A stretch of DNA of 64,000 nt from Clostridiaceae bacterium Marseille-Q4149. GTDB lineage: Bacteria > Bacillota > Clostridia > Oscillospirales > Oscillospiraceae. Where the stretch lies: positions 1,426,001 to 1,490,000 of the forward strand of contig CP073691.1 of the NCBI GenBank assembly GCA_018228685.1, read 5' to 3'. The position numbers were made by a program, and so were the translations under genes. Under the pieces are notes generated by a model. The model searched no databases. It was not told the DNA's origin and saw only the letters and a list, made by a program, of their open reading frames with translations. Positions 34,916-42,587 of this stretch are shown piece after piece. How positions within the stretch are numbered: position 1 is the first letter of the stretch; the number at the start of each line of letters is the position of its first letter.

Positions 34916-35496
34916 ATGAATTTCCTGACGGACAAAATTCGTCCCATCTACTTTAAGTATCTCGCCGCCGCCTTCGGCAGCGCCCTGATCACCTCTATCT
35001 ACGGCGTGGTGGACGCCGCCATGGTGGGCCAGTATCAGGGCCCCACCGGCACGGCAGCCCTGGCCGTGGTGGCCCCGGTCTGGAACATTATTTATAGTCT
35101 GGGCCTTCTCACCGGCATCGGCGGCAGCGTGCTGCTGAGCACCCTGCGGGGTCAGGCCCCGGCAACGAAAAGCGCTCCAACGAGTATTTCACGGCGGCAG
35201 TCCTGGCAACGGCGGTCCTGTCCCTTCTCTCCTGGGCGGCGCTGATTCTCTTTGACCGCCAGCTCCTGACGCTGTTCGGCGCGGAGGAGACCCTGCTGCC
35301 GCTGGCCCGGGCGTATCTGTTCTCCATCAAGTTTGTGGTGCCCAGCTTCCTGTTCACCCAGTTGATGTCGGCGTTTCTGCGCAACGACGGCGACCCGGCC
35401 CTGGCCACCAAGGCGGTGCTGTTCGGCGGCGTGTTCAACGTGTTCGGCGACTATTTCTTCGTGTTCACCCTGGACATGGGCATCATGGGCGCGGGC
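34916..35496 (+). pseudogene. Truncated, frameshifted MATE-family efflux pump
   Basis: ATG 34916 (MNFLTDKIRPIYFKYLAAAF) follows CAAGGAGG. The first about 80 codons match the N-terminal MATE half (VDAAMVGQYQGPTGTAALAV). Near 35155-35161, in a GGCCCCGG run, the frame changes: the normal sequence resumes as GNEKRSNEYFTAAVLATAVL in another frame and continues through LMSAFLRNDGDPALATKAVL to LDMGIMGAG at about 35496. There it stops being MATE-like and joins a transposase remnant on the other strand. Only about 195 of about 440 residues remain, so the product cannot be a pump. The intact promoter and riboswitch-like leader remain in front. Confidence 0.9.
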
Positions 35497-35715
35497 AATG
35501 CCGAACAGGTGCTGAATGAGTACCATTTTGATCAGCACCACCGGATCGGTTCCGGGGCGTCCGTTGTCATGACAGTAGTACGGGTTCAGTCGTTCATACA
35601 GCCACTCATAGTCCATGAGCTTCTCAATCTTCCGCAGCAGATGGCCTTTCGGAACTAGTGCATCCAAATCTACAATGATCGGCTCGTGCCGCGCGTCTTT
35701 TCTCCAGCCTTCCAT
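35497..35715 (-). pseudogene. N-terminal fragment of an IS1182-like transposase
   Basis: 73 codons from ATG 35715: EPIIVDLDALVPKGHLLRKI, then YYCHDNGRPGTDPVVLIKMV and LIQHLFGI, the typical N-terminus of IS1182/IS4-type transposases. Homology ends exactly at the point where the MATE sequence begins on the other strand (35496/35497), so everything 3' of this point (over 350 codons with the catalytic DDE residues) is gone. The start has ribosome site AGAGGT and an extended -10 (TGCTATAAT, minus strand). Confidence 0.85.
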
Positions 35716-35781
35716 GAAAACACCTCTGTTTCCTCTATTATAGCAGAAATAGGGCCGGTTGGGTAGTTTTTTGACAGACTG
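35497..35781 (-). mobile_element. Remnant of an IS1182-family insertion sequence
   Basis: The 5' end of the element: transposase fragment plus its upstream region with promoter and the terminal stretch TCTGTCAAAAAACTACC (minus strand, near 35779-35763). The other end is absent. The joint to MATE sequence is a clean deletion, as produced by IS-mediated adjacent deletion. Exact outer end is uncertain. Confidence 0.65.
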
Positions 35782-35810
35782 AAGCCCTCCGGCGTGGCCG
35801 GAGGGCTTAT
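35782..35810. terminator. Terminator-like hairpin at the end of the hut operon
   Basis: Perfect 12-bp stem (35782-35793 with 35797-35808). The T-run is poor on both strands (TTATTATAT on plus), but it lies 10 bases past the last hut-operon stop. Confidence 0.55.
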
Positions 35811-35817
35811 TATATGC

Positions 35818-36450
35818 TTATCCCTGCACTGCTTTCAGCACCCGGTCATAGATGCTCTGCGCCAGAGGCAGGGCCTCATCCAGCAGGATCTGCCCCCGGG
35901 TGCGGTACTGGGCGGCGAAGGCCGCGTCCCGGATGCTCCCCAGGTTGATGAGCACGTTCAGCCACGCCCCCTGCACGGCGGACCCCAGATGCAGGGCCGC
36001 GCAGCCCAGGTCGCTGGCGGCGCTGGCGTTGGACCGGTCCACCAGCCCATCCGTCAGCCGCAGCGCCTCCAGAGACAGCTCCATCATCTCAAAGGGTGTC
36101 TTTGTGCAGCCCTGCAGGGCCTCCTGCATGGCGGCGGCCCGGGCCTCCTTCTCCTGGTCCGTGCCCTTGGCCATGGCGAACACGACGGACACCGCGTTGA
36201 AGGCCTCCGTGTCCCGCTCCATCACGTCCAGGAACCGGTGCTCCAGGTCCCGGGCCTTTTCCAGGGTCTCCCGGGCCAGGCCGTCAAACTCGGCGTACTT
36301 CTTCCGTCCCACGGTCAGGGACCCCACCATGGCGGTCAGCGCCGCCCCCAAGGTCCCGGCCAGAGCGGCGGCGGAGCCGCCGCCGGGCGCGGGCGCGTCG
36401 GAACCCAGCAGGTCCGCAAACCCCCGCACCGTCAATTCAGCAAGCTGCAT
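35818..36450 (-). CDS. fchA: Cyclodeaminase/cyclohydrolase family protein (formimino-THF cyclodeaminase)
   Basis: 210 residues. All-helical cyclodeaminase fold with the conserved glycine-rich start SDAPAPGGGSAAALAGTLGA (16-35), then MVGSLTVGRKKY and DRSNASAASDLGCAALHL. It releases ammonia from 5-formimino-THF to give 5,10-methenyl-THF. In mammals this activity is fused to the formiminotransferase; here it is a separate gene 10 bases after ftcD. Last gene of the hut operon. Ribosome site AAGGAGG. Confidence 0.93.
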   Translation of the reverse strand: MQLAELTVRGFADLLGSDAPAPGGGSAAALAGTLGAALTAMVGSLTVGRKKYAEFDGLARETLEKARDLEHRFLDVMERDTEAFNAVSVVFAMAKGTDQEKEARAAAMQEALQGCTKTPFEMMELSLEALRLTDGLVDRSNASAASDLGCAALHLGSAVQGAWLNVLINLGSIRDAAFAAQYRTRGQILLDEALPLAQSIYDRVLKAVQG

Positions 36451-36460
36451 AGCGTCCTCC

Positions 36461-37372
36461 TTATTCCATCCCCACCAGGTGATACTCCATCACCTGCTTA
36501 TGGCAGTCAAAATTCTCCAGCTTCAGGTAGTATTCCGCGCAGTCGATCAGCGCCTTGGCCGGGGTCAGGCCCACCAGCTCCGTGCCGATGATGCGCACGC
36601 CCCACCGGTCTGCCAGGGCCCGGATCATCTCATAGGCGTAGTACAGCGGCGTCCCCTCATAGTTCACCATGTTCATGGACACCTGGGCCACGTTCCGGTC
36701 CTCCAGCAGCAGGCCGATGGCCTTGCAGAACTTGAACCCGCCGGAGGAGCCCCGGATGGCCTTGGCAATGGACTTGGCGATCTCCACGTTGTCCGTGTCC
36801 AGGTTCACGTTGAAGGCCACCAGCGGCATCCGTGCGCCGATGGCGATGATTCCGGCAGTGGGGTGGACCTTCCTTTCGCCGAAATCCGGGGCCCATTCCG
36901 GCTCCAGCAGCTTCTCGGGCATTCCCTCGAACTGCCCCTTCCGGATCTTGGCCAGGTTCACCCGCCCCGGAGCCGTGGCCGACTCCTCATACAGGAAGCT
37001 GGGAATCCCCAGCTCCTCCCAGATGCGCCGGGCCACCTGCCGGGAAAGCTCCACGCACTCCTCCACGGTCATGTCCATGGTGGGCACAAAGGGGATCACG
37101 TCCGTGGCCCCCATCCGGGGATGAGCGCCCTGGTGTTTGGTCATGTCGATGACCTCCATGGCCCGCTTGGCCAGCCGGAACGCCGCCTCGCCGATGCCCT
37201 CCGGGGACCCCACCAGCGTGAACACGCACCGGTTGTGGGTGCCGTCGGACTGCACGTCCAGCACCGTGCACCCGGCCACGGCCTGGGCAGTCTCCACCAG
37301 GGCGTTGAAGGCGGCCTCGTCCCGCTCCCGGCTGACGCTGAAATTGGGGATGCATTCCACAAGCTTCATCAT
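36461..37372 (-). CDS. ftcD: Glutamate formimidoyltransferase
   Basis: 303 residues. It moves the formimino group of N-formimino-L-glutamate to tetrahydrofolate, yielding glutamate. The sequence MKLVECIPNFSVSRE, then GSPEGIGEAAFRLAK, HQGAHPRMGATDVIPFVP, and the FNVNLDT strand before SSGGFKFCKAIG match the FTCD N-domain. ATG 37372 has GGGAGG 9 bases upstream; ATG 37369 is an alternative. It is not fused to the cyclodeaminase. Upstream lies hutH, separated by 75 bases that contain a GC-rich hairpin (37413-37437). Confidence 0.96.
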   Translation of the reverse strand: MMKLVECIPNFSVSRERDEAAFNALVETAQAVAGCTVLDVQSDGTHNRCVFTLVGSPEGIGEAAFRLAKRAMEVIDMTKHQGAHPRMGATDVIPFVPTMDMTVEECVELSRQVARRIWEELGIPSFLYEESATAPGRVNLAKIRKGQFEGMPEKLLEPEWAPDFGERKVHPTAGIIAIGARMPLVAFNVNLDTDNVEIAKSIAKAIRGSSGGFKFCKAIGLLLEDRNVAQVSMNMVNYEGTPLYYAYEMIRALADRWGVRIIGTELVGLTPAKALIDCAEYYLKLENFDCHKQVMEYHLVGME

Positions 37373-37447
37373 ATGTTTTTTCCTCCCTATCCTCTCTTTT
37401 TATGCGCTTCCCGGGACGGGGCCCACAGGCCCCGCCCTGGGGGAAAT

Positions 37448-38971
37448 TTACTGCAATTCTCCGCAGACGGCCTCCGCCGCCTGAGAAATGGCGTGGGCCT
37501 TCACCAGCTCATCCGCCTGCACCATCAGCGGGTGCATCACCACGTCCTGGTCCACCGGCGGGATCGCCTGGCGGATGCGGTCGTACACCGCCCGGGTGGC
37601 CGGGGACAGTCCGTCCTCGCCCCGCAGCCACGCCGCCTGGGCCCCGGCAAACAGCTCGATGCCCAGCACCTTCTGGCTGTTGTCCAGGATCATCAGCGCC
37701 TTCCGGGCGGCGGTGGTGCCCATGCTGACGTGGTCCTCCTGGTTGGCCGACGACGGGATGGAGTCCACCGATGCCGGATGGGCATATACCTTGCTCTCCG
37801 ACACCATGGACGCCGCGGCGTACTGGGCGATCATGAAGCCCGAGTGCACCCCGCCGTGTCTGGTCAGGAAGGCCGGCAGCCCCTCGGACAGGGCCGGATT
37901 CACCAGCCGCTCCAGCCGCCGCTCCGACACGTTGGCGTATTCCGCCAGGGCGATGCCCAGAAAGTCCATGGCCAGGGCCACCGGCTGCCCGTGGAAATTG
38001 CCGCCGGAGATGGCCTCATCCTCCTCCGGGAAGATCAGGGGGTTGTCGGTGACGGCGTTGATCTCCCGGCTTACCACGCCCCACACATAGCCGATGGCGT
38101 CCCGGCTGGCCCCGTGAATCTGGGGCGTGCAGCGGATGGCGTAGGCGTCCTGCACCTTGTCCGGATTCAGGTCGAAGGACAGCCCGCTGCCCTCCAGCAG
38201 CCGCCGCAGGTTCTCCGCCGTGGTGATCTGCCCCGGCTGGCCCCGCAGGGCGTGCACCTTGGGATCGAAGGCCTTCCGGATGCCGTGCAGGGCCTGGCAG
38301 GTCATGGCGGCGGCGATGTCCGCCGTTTTGGCCAGGTCCCGGGCGTCATACACCGCCTGGCAGGCGATGGCCGTCATGATCTGGGTGCCGTTGATCAGGG
38401 CCAGGCCCTCCTTGGCGGCCAGCTGGATGGTGTCGATGCCGGCGGCGGCCATGGCCTCCCGGCCCGGCATCACCCGGCCCTGATACTCCGCCTCGCCCTC
38501 GCCCAGCATCACCAGCACCATGTGGGACAGGGGCGCCAGGTCGCCGCTGGCCCCCAGGGACCCCTTCTCCGGGATGATCGGATGGACCCCCCGGTTCAGC
38601 ATCTGCAAAAGCGTCTCCATGGTGGACAGGCGGATGCCGGAATTGCCCCGGGCCAGGGCGTTCAGCCGCAGCAGCATAGCCGCCCGCACCACCCGGGTGT
38701 CCAGAGGCTCCCCCATGCCGCAGGCGTGGGAGATGATCAGATTTCTTTGCAGCTGGGCCGTCTCCTCCTCCGGCACAAACACCGTGGAGAACTTGCCGAA
38801 CCCGGTGGTCAGGCCGTATACCAGGGCCTTGTCCGCCAGCTTCCGGTCCACATAGGCCCGGGCGGCGTTGATGCGCTCTCTGGCATCCGGCGCGATGGCC
38901 ACCGTCTCCCCCTGCCGGGAGACGGCGATGACCTGTTCAATGGTCAGGTCGTGTCCGTTGATATAGATCAT
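37448..38971 (-). CDS. hutH: Histidine ammonia-lyase
   Basis: 507 residues. It deaminates histidine to urocanate with a self-made MIO group from Ala-Ser-Gly, here in GSLGASGDLAPLSHMVL (about 143-145). Other marks: YGLTTGFGKFSTVF, NLIISHACGMGEPL, QEDHVSMGTTAARK. Standard length. Ribosome site AGGAGG. A strong hairpin with no T-run follows the stop (37413-37437) and might stabilise the upstream part of the mRNA. Confidence 0.97.
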   Translation of the reverse strand: MIYINGHDLTIEQVIAVSRQGETVAIAPDARERINAARAYVDRKLADKALVYGLTTGFGKFSTVFVPEEETAQLQRNLIISHACGMGEPLDTRVVRAAMLLRLNALARGNSGIRLSTMETLLQMLNRGVHPIIPEKGSLGASGDLAPLSHMVLVMLGEGEAEYQGRVMPGREAMAAAGIDTIQLAAKEGLALINGTQIMTAIACQAVYDARDLAKTADIAAAMTCQALHGIRKAFDPKVHALRGQPGQITTAENLRRLLEGSGLSFDLNPDKVQDAYAIRCTPQIHGASRDAIGYVWGVVSREINAVTDNPLIFPEEDEAISGGNFHGQPVALAMDFLGIALAEYANVSERRLERLVNPALSEGLPAFLTRHGGVHSGFMIAQYAAASMVSESKVYAHPASVDSIPSSANQEDHVSMGTTAARKALMILDNSQKVLGIELFAGAQAAWLRGEDGLSPATRAVYDRIRQAIPPVDQDVVMHPLMVQADELVKAHAISQAAEAVCGELQ

Positions 38972-38983
38972 GTTCCGTTCCTC

Positions 38984-40216
38984 CTACTCCTCATGCACGA
39001 TCTGTCCCTTCTTCATCACCGTGCCCACCAGGTTGCTGCCGAACCGATAGCACACATAGTCCAGGTCCGGCGCGTTCCACAGCAGCAGATCCGCCTGCTT
39101 CCCCGGCTCCAGGGAGCCGATGCGGTCCGCCCGGCCGATGGCGGCGGCGGCGTTCAGCGTCACCGCCGTCAGCACCTCCTCCGGTGTCATCCGGTACTTC
39201 AGGCACGCGATGTTCATGGCCAGCTGCAGACTGCTGCCGGGGCAGGACCCGGGATTGAAGTCCGTGGCCACCGCCACCGGCACCCCAGCCCCGATCATCT
39301 CCCGGGCCGGGGCATAGGCCGCCCCCAGATAGAAGCTGGTGGCCGGCAGACAGCACGCCACGGCGCCTCCCGCCGCCAGACTCCGGATCCCCTCCGGCGG
39401 GCATACGATCAGGTGCTCGGCGCTGATGGCCCCGATCTCTCCCGCCAGCTGGGAGCCGCCGATGGCGGCGATCTCGTCGGCGTGGACCTTGGGCCGCAGC
39501 CCGTGGGCCAGTCCCGCCTCCAGAATGGTCCGGCTCTCCCGGGCGGTGAACACGCCCTCCTCGCAGAACACGTCGCAGAACTCCGCCAGGCCCTCCCGGG
39601 CCGCGCAGGGGATCATCTCCCGGCACAGCAGGCGGATATAGTCCTCCCGCCGCTCCCGGTATTCCTCCGGCAGGGCGTGGGCCCCCATAAACGTGGCCGC
39701 CAGCTCCACTGGCTGCGTCTCGTTCAGCCGCCGGATCACCCGCAGCTGCTTGTATTCCTGCTCCGGCTCCAGGCCGTAGCCGCTTTTGGCCTCGCAGGTG
39801 GTCACGCCCATCCGCAGCATCTCCGCCAGGACCGCTTCCGCCTTGTGCGCCAGCTGCTCCTCCGACGCCGCCCGGGTGGCCCGGACGGTGGACAGAATGC
39901 CGCCTCCCTGGGCCAGAATGTCCAGATACGGCACGCCCCGGAGCTTCTGCCCCAGCTCATTCTGCCGCCACCCGCCGAAGATCAGGTGCGTATGGGCGTC
40001 CACCAGTCCCGGGGTCACCAGCCGTCCCCCGGCGTCGATGACCCGGTCGCCCTCCGCCGGAGCAGGGGTCCCCTGCCCCACGGCGGCAATGGTCTCGCCG
40101 CATAGCTCCACCCAGGCGTTCCGCAGCAGCGTCACGTCTCCCTGCTGCGTGCCCCGCCGGGCGGAATGGCCCCGGGGCGTGGCCAGCAGGCCGATGTTCG
40201 TAATGTAGGTACCCAT
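38984..40216 (-). CDS. hutI: Imidazolonepropionase
   Basis: 410 residues, amidohydrolase superfamily. It opens 4-imidazolone-5-propionate to N-formimino-glutamate. Metal-site motif VDAHTHLIFGG follows the LVTPGL loop; further ligands lie in KVHADEIAAIGGSQL and VAVATDFNPGS. Starts 10 bases after hutU with ribosome site AAGGAGGG. Sequence continues intact to a normal C-terminus. Confidence 0.96.
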   Translation of the reverse strand: MGTYITNIGLLATPRGHSARRGTQQGDVTLLRNAWVELCGETIAAVGQGTPAPAEGDRVIDAGGRLVTPGLVDAHTHLIFGGWRQNELGQKLRGVPYLDILAQGGGILSTVRATRAASEEQLAHKAEAVLAEMLRMGVTTCEAKSGYGLEPEQEYKQLRVIRRLNETQPVELAATFMGAHALPEEYRERREDYIRLLCREMIPCAAREGLAEFCDVFCEEGVFTARESRTILEAGLAHGLRPKVHADEIAAIGGSQLAGEIGAISAEHLIVCPPEGIRSLAAGGAVACCLPATSFYLGAAYAPAREMIGAGVPVAVATDFNPGSCPGSSLQLAMNIACLKYRMTPEEVLTAVTLNAAAAIGRADRIGSLEPGKQADLLLWNAPDLDYVCYRFGSNLVGTVMKKGQIVHEE

Positions 40217-40225
40217 GGTCCCTCC

Positions 40226-42253
40226 TTACCGGGTCCCGTGGAGCACGGCGGCGATGATGTCGTCGTCCTCCGGCGCGGCATAGGGCAGGGTGATATGATC
40301 CTGCCCCGCATACAGGCGGTTATACTCCATGGCCGTGGTGACGGCGTTGTCGTTCCGGGCCCAGCTGCGCCGGGCCACACCCACCATGGTGTCCCAGGGC
40401 ATGCTCATGCGCAGGATGGTGTCCACCCGCTCCGAGCCGTCCAGCACCATGCCGAACCCGCCGTTGATGGACTTGCCGATGCCCACGCCGCCGCCGTTGT
40501 GCAGGGCGATAAGGCTCATGCCCCGGGCGGCGTTTCCGGCGTAGCACTGGGTGGCCATGTCCGCCATGATATTGGAGCCGTCCTTGATGTTGGAGGTCTC
40601 CCGGAAGGGGGAGTCCGTTCCCCCGGTGTCGTGGTGGTCCCGGCCCAGCATCACGGGGCCGATCTCGCCGTTGCGCACCATCTCGTTGAACTTCAGCGCG
40701 ATGTTCATGCGCCCCATGGCGTCCTGATACAGGATGCGGCACTGGGTGCCCACCACCATGCGGTTGCGCTTGGCGTCCCGGACCCACACATAGTTGTCAT
40801 AGTCCTGATACCGCCGGTTGTTTTCCAGGATATACTCCGCCGCCGCGGCGTCGGTCTTGTCCAGGTCCTCGCTGCGGCCGGACAGGCAGCACCACCGGAA
40901 GGGCCCGTAGCCGAAGTCGAACAGGCACGGCCCCAGAATGTCCTCCACATACGAGGGGAACACGAACCCGTCCAGGTCGTTTTCGCCGTTGCGGCACACG
41001 TCCCGCACCCCCGCGTCAAACACGGCCTTCAGGAAGCTGTTGCCATAGTCGAAGAAATACGTCCCCCGGTCGTGGAACCGGCAGATCATCTCATAGTGCC
41101 GCCGCAGGGATTTGTCCACCAGCTTCCGGAACTTCTCCGGGTCGTGGTCCAGCATCTCCGTCCGCTGGGCGAAGGTCAGCCCCTGGGGGCAGTATCCGCC
41201 GTCATAGGGGACGTGGCAGGAGGTCTGGTCGCTGAGCAGATCCACATGCACGTTGTTGTCATACAGGTATTCCAGCAGGTCCACCACATTTCCGTGATAG
41301 GCGATGGCGCAGGGGGTCCGGTCCGCCAGGTGCCGCCGGGCCATGGCCAACGCCTCCTCCAGGCTGTCGGTGCGCTGGCTGACCCACCCTTGGGTATACC
41401 GGGTCTCGATGCGGGAGTCGTCCACCTCTGCGATGATGGACACGGCCCCGGCGATCTCCGCCGCCTTGCCCTGGGCCCCGCTCATGCCGCCCAGGCCCGC
41501 CGACACAAACAGCCGCCCGGCCAGGTTCCCGTCGGCGGGGATCCCCAGCTTCAGCCGCCCGGCGTTGAGCAGGGTGTTGAAGGTCCCGTGGACGATGCCC
41601 TGGGGGCCGATATACATCCAGCCGCCGGCCGTCATCTGTCCATAGTTGGCCACCCCCAGGGCGGCGGCGCGGTTGAAGTTCTTCTGGTCGTCAAAGGTCC
41701 CCACCATCAGCCCGTTGGTGATGATGCACCGGGGGGCCAGCTTGTGGCTGTGGAACAGCCCCAGGGGGTGGCCGGACATGACCACCAGGGTCTGCTCGTC
41801 CGTCATGACCTCCAGATACTTCTTGATGAGCCGGTACTGCATCCAGTTCTGGCACACCTGCCCCGTCTCGCCGTAGGTCACCAGCTCATAGGGGTACAGG
41901 GCCACGTCGAAGTCCAGGTTGTTGTCGATCATCACCTGGAAGGCCTTGGCCTCTATGCAGTTGCCCCGATACTGGTCGATGGGCTTGCCGTGCAGCTCCC
42001 CCTCCGGCCGGAAGCGATAGCCGTAGATCCGGCCGTGCTCCTCCAGCTCCCGGGCAAACTCCCGGGCCATCTGCAGATGGTGGTCCGGGTGGATATACCG
42101 CAGGGCGTTGCGGATGGCCAGGGCCTTGTCCGCCTCGGACAGATGCGCCTCCCGCCGGGGGGCCCGCCGGATCCCCTCCCGGAAGGCGGGGACCTTCGGC
42201 AGTTCATAGTCCAGCTTCACCGTCATCGCGTTGTCCACATCATAAAATGCCAT
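40226..42253 (-). CDS. hutU: Urocanate hydratase
   Basis: 675 residues, the long clostridial form (the Bacillus and Pseudomonas enzyme is about 555). It adds water to urocanate using tightly bound NAD+. The conserved NAD-site region is visible: YGQMTAGGWMYIGPQGIVHG, then VSAGLGGMSGAQ. The C-terminal part has GRDHHDTGGTDSPFRETSNI and ALHNGGGVGIGKSINGGFGM. ATG 42253 follows ACAGGAGGCAGCAT. First gene of the operon hutU-hutI-hutH-ftcD-fchA. Confidence 0.96.
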   Translation of the reverse strand: MAFYDVDNAMTVKLDYELPKVPAFREGIRRAPRREAHLSEADKALAIRNALRYIHPDHHLQMAREFARELEEHGRIYGYRFRPEGELHGKPIDQYRGNCIEAKAFQVMIDNNLDFDVALYPYELVTYGETGQVCQNWMQYRLIKKYLEVMTDEQTLVVMSGHPLGLFHSHKLAPRCIITNGLMVGTFDDQKNFNRAAALGVANYGQMTAGGWMYIGPQGIVHGTFNTLLNAGRLKLGIPADGNLAGRLFVSAGLGGMSGAQGKAAEIAGAVSIIAEVDDSRIETRYTQGWVSQRTDSLEEALAMARRHLADRTPCAIAYHGNVVDLLEYLYDNNVHVDLLSDQTSCHVPYDGGYCPQGLTFAQRTEMLDHDPEKFRKLVDKSLRRHYEMICRFHDRGTYFFDYGNSFLKAVFDAGVRDVCRNGENDLDGFVFPSYVEDILGPCLFDFGYGPFRWCCLSGRSEDLDKTDAAAAEYILENNRRYQDYDNYVWVRDAKRNRMVVGTQCRILYQDAMGRMNIALKFNEMVRNGEIGPVMLGRDHHDTGGTDSPFRETSNIKDGSNIMADMATQCYAGNAARGMSLIALHNGGGVGIGKSINGGFGMVLDGSERVDTILRMSMPWDTMVGVARRSWARNDNAVTTAMEYNRLYAGQDHITLPYAAPEDDDIIAAVLHGTR

Positions 42254-42294
42254 ATGCTGCCTCCTGTCTTGTATTACGATTATTCCAATTCAAT

Positions 42295-42323
42295 ATTATA
42301 TTCGATTGCCGCAAATCTGTCAA
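42295..42323 (-). promoter_or_regulatory. Perfect consensus promoter of the hut operon
   Basis: On the minus strand TTGACA (42323-42318), 17-base spacer, TATAAT (42300-42295), 42 bases before hutU. Such a strong promoter suggests a repressor or a high basal rate; no hut regulator gene is adjacent. Confidence 0.88.
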
Positions 42324-42526
42324 TTCATCGAAAAAAAGAATGGTTTTACCCATTCCTTTTGTGCTTTTTTATAATATTCCCCCAAAAGTTTTCTCCGGCT
42401 CACCATCCCGGCCAAATCCGGAACCCCCGGCCCCCGCCGCTTTACTGCACTGCCGGGATGACCCCGCACTTTCGCGGATAAAATTTTTTCGTAATCATTT
42501 GTTACCGTCTTGTAATCGAATCGTTC
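42324..42526. other. Intergenic region between hutU and the deacetylase gene
   Basis: Part of a 334-base gap. AT-rich left part with a small hairpin (GAATGG 42338-42343 with CCATTC 42350-42355, then T-rich) that may end stray transcripts. A lone TATAAT at 42370 lacks a -35. I see no ORF with a ribosome site and no tRNA. Confidence 0.5.
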
Positions 42527-42555
42527 TTGCATTTCCCCCGACGGTTTTCTACAAT
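42527..42555 (+). promoter_or_regulatory. sigma-A promoter of the deacetylase gene
   Basis: TTGCAT at 42527-42532, 17-base spacer, TACAAT at 42550-42555. Confidence 0.7.
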
Positions 42556-42587
42556 ATAAAACAGAATTGATTTAGGGGGACCTTCTC

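Noticed and set aside
35852-40105. Very long open frame (about 1400 codons) on the plus strand through the hut operon
   Set aside because: It is antisense to fchA, ftcD, hutH and hutI. High third-position GC removes stops from the opposite strand; the product is rich in H, G, Q, P, R with no family motif and no ribosome site.
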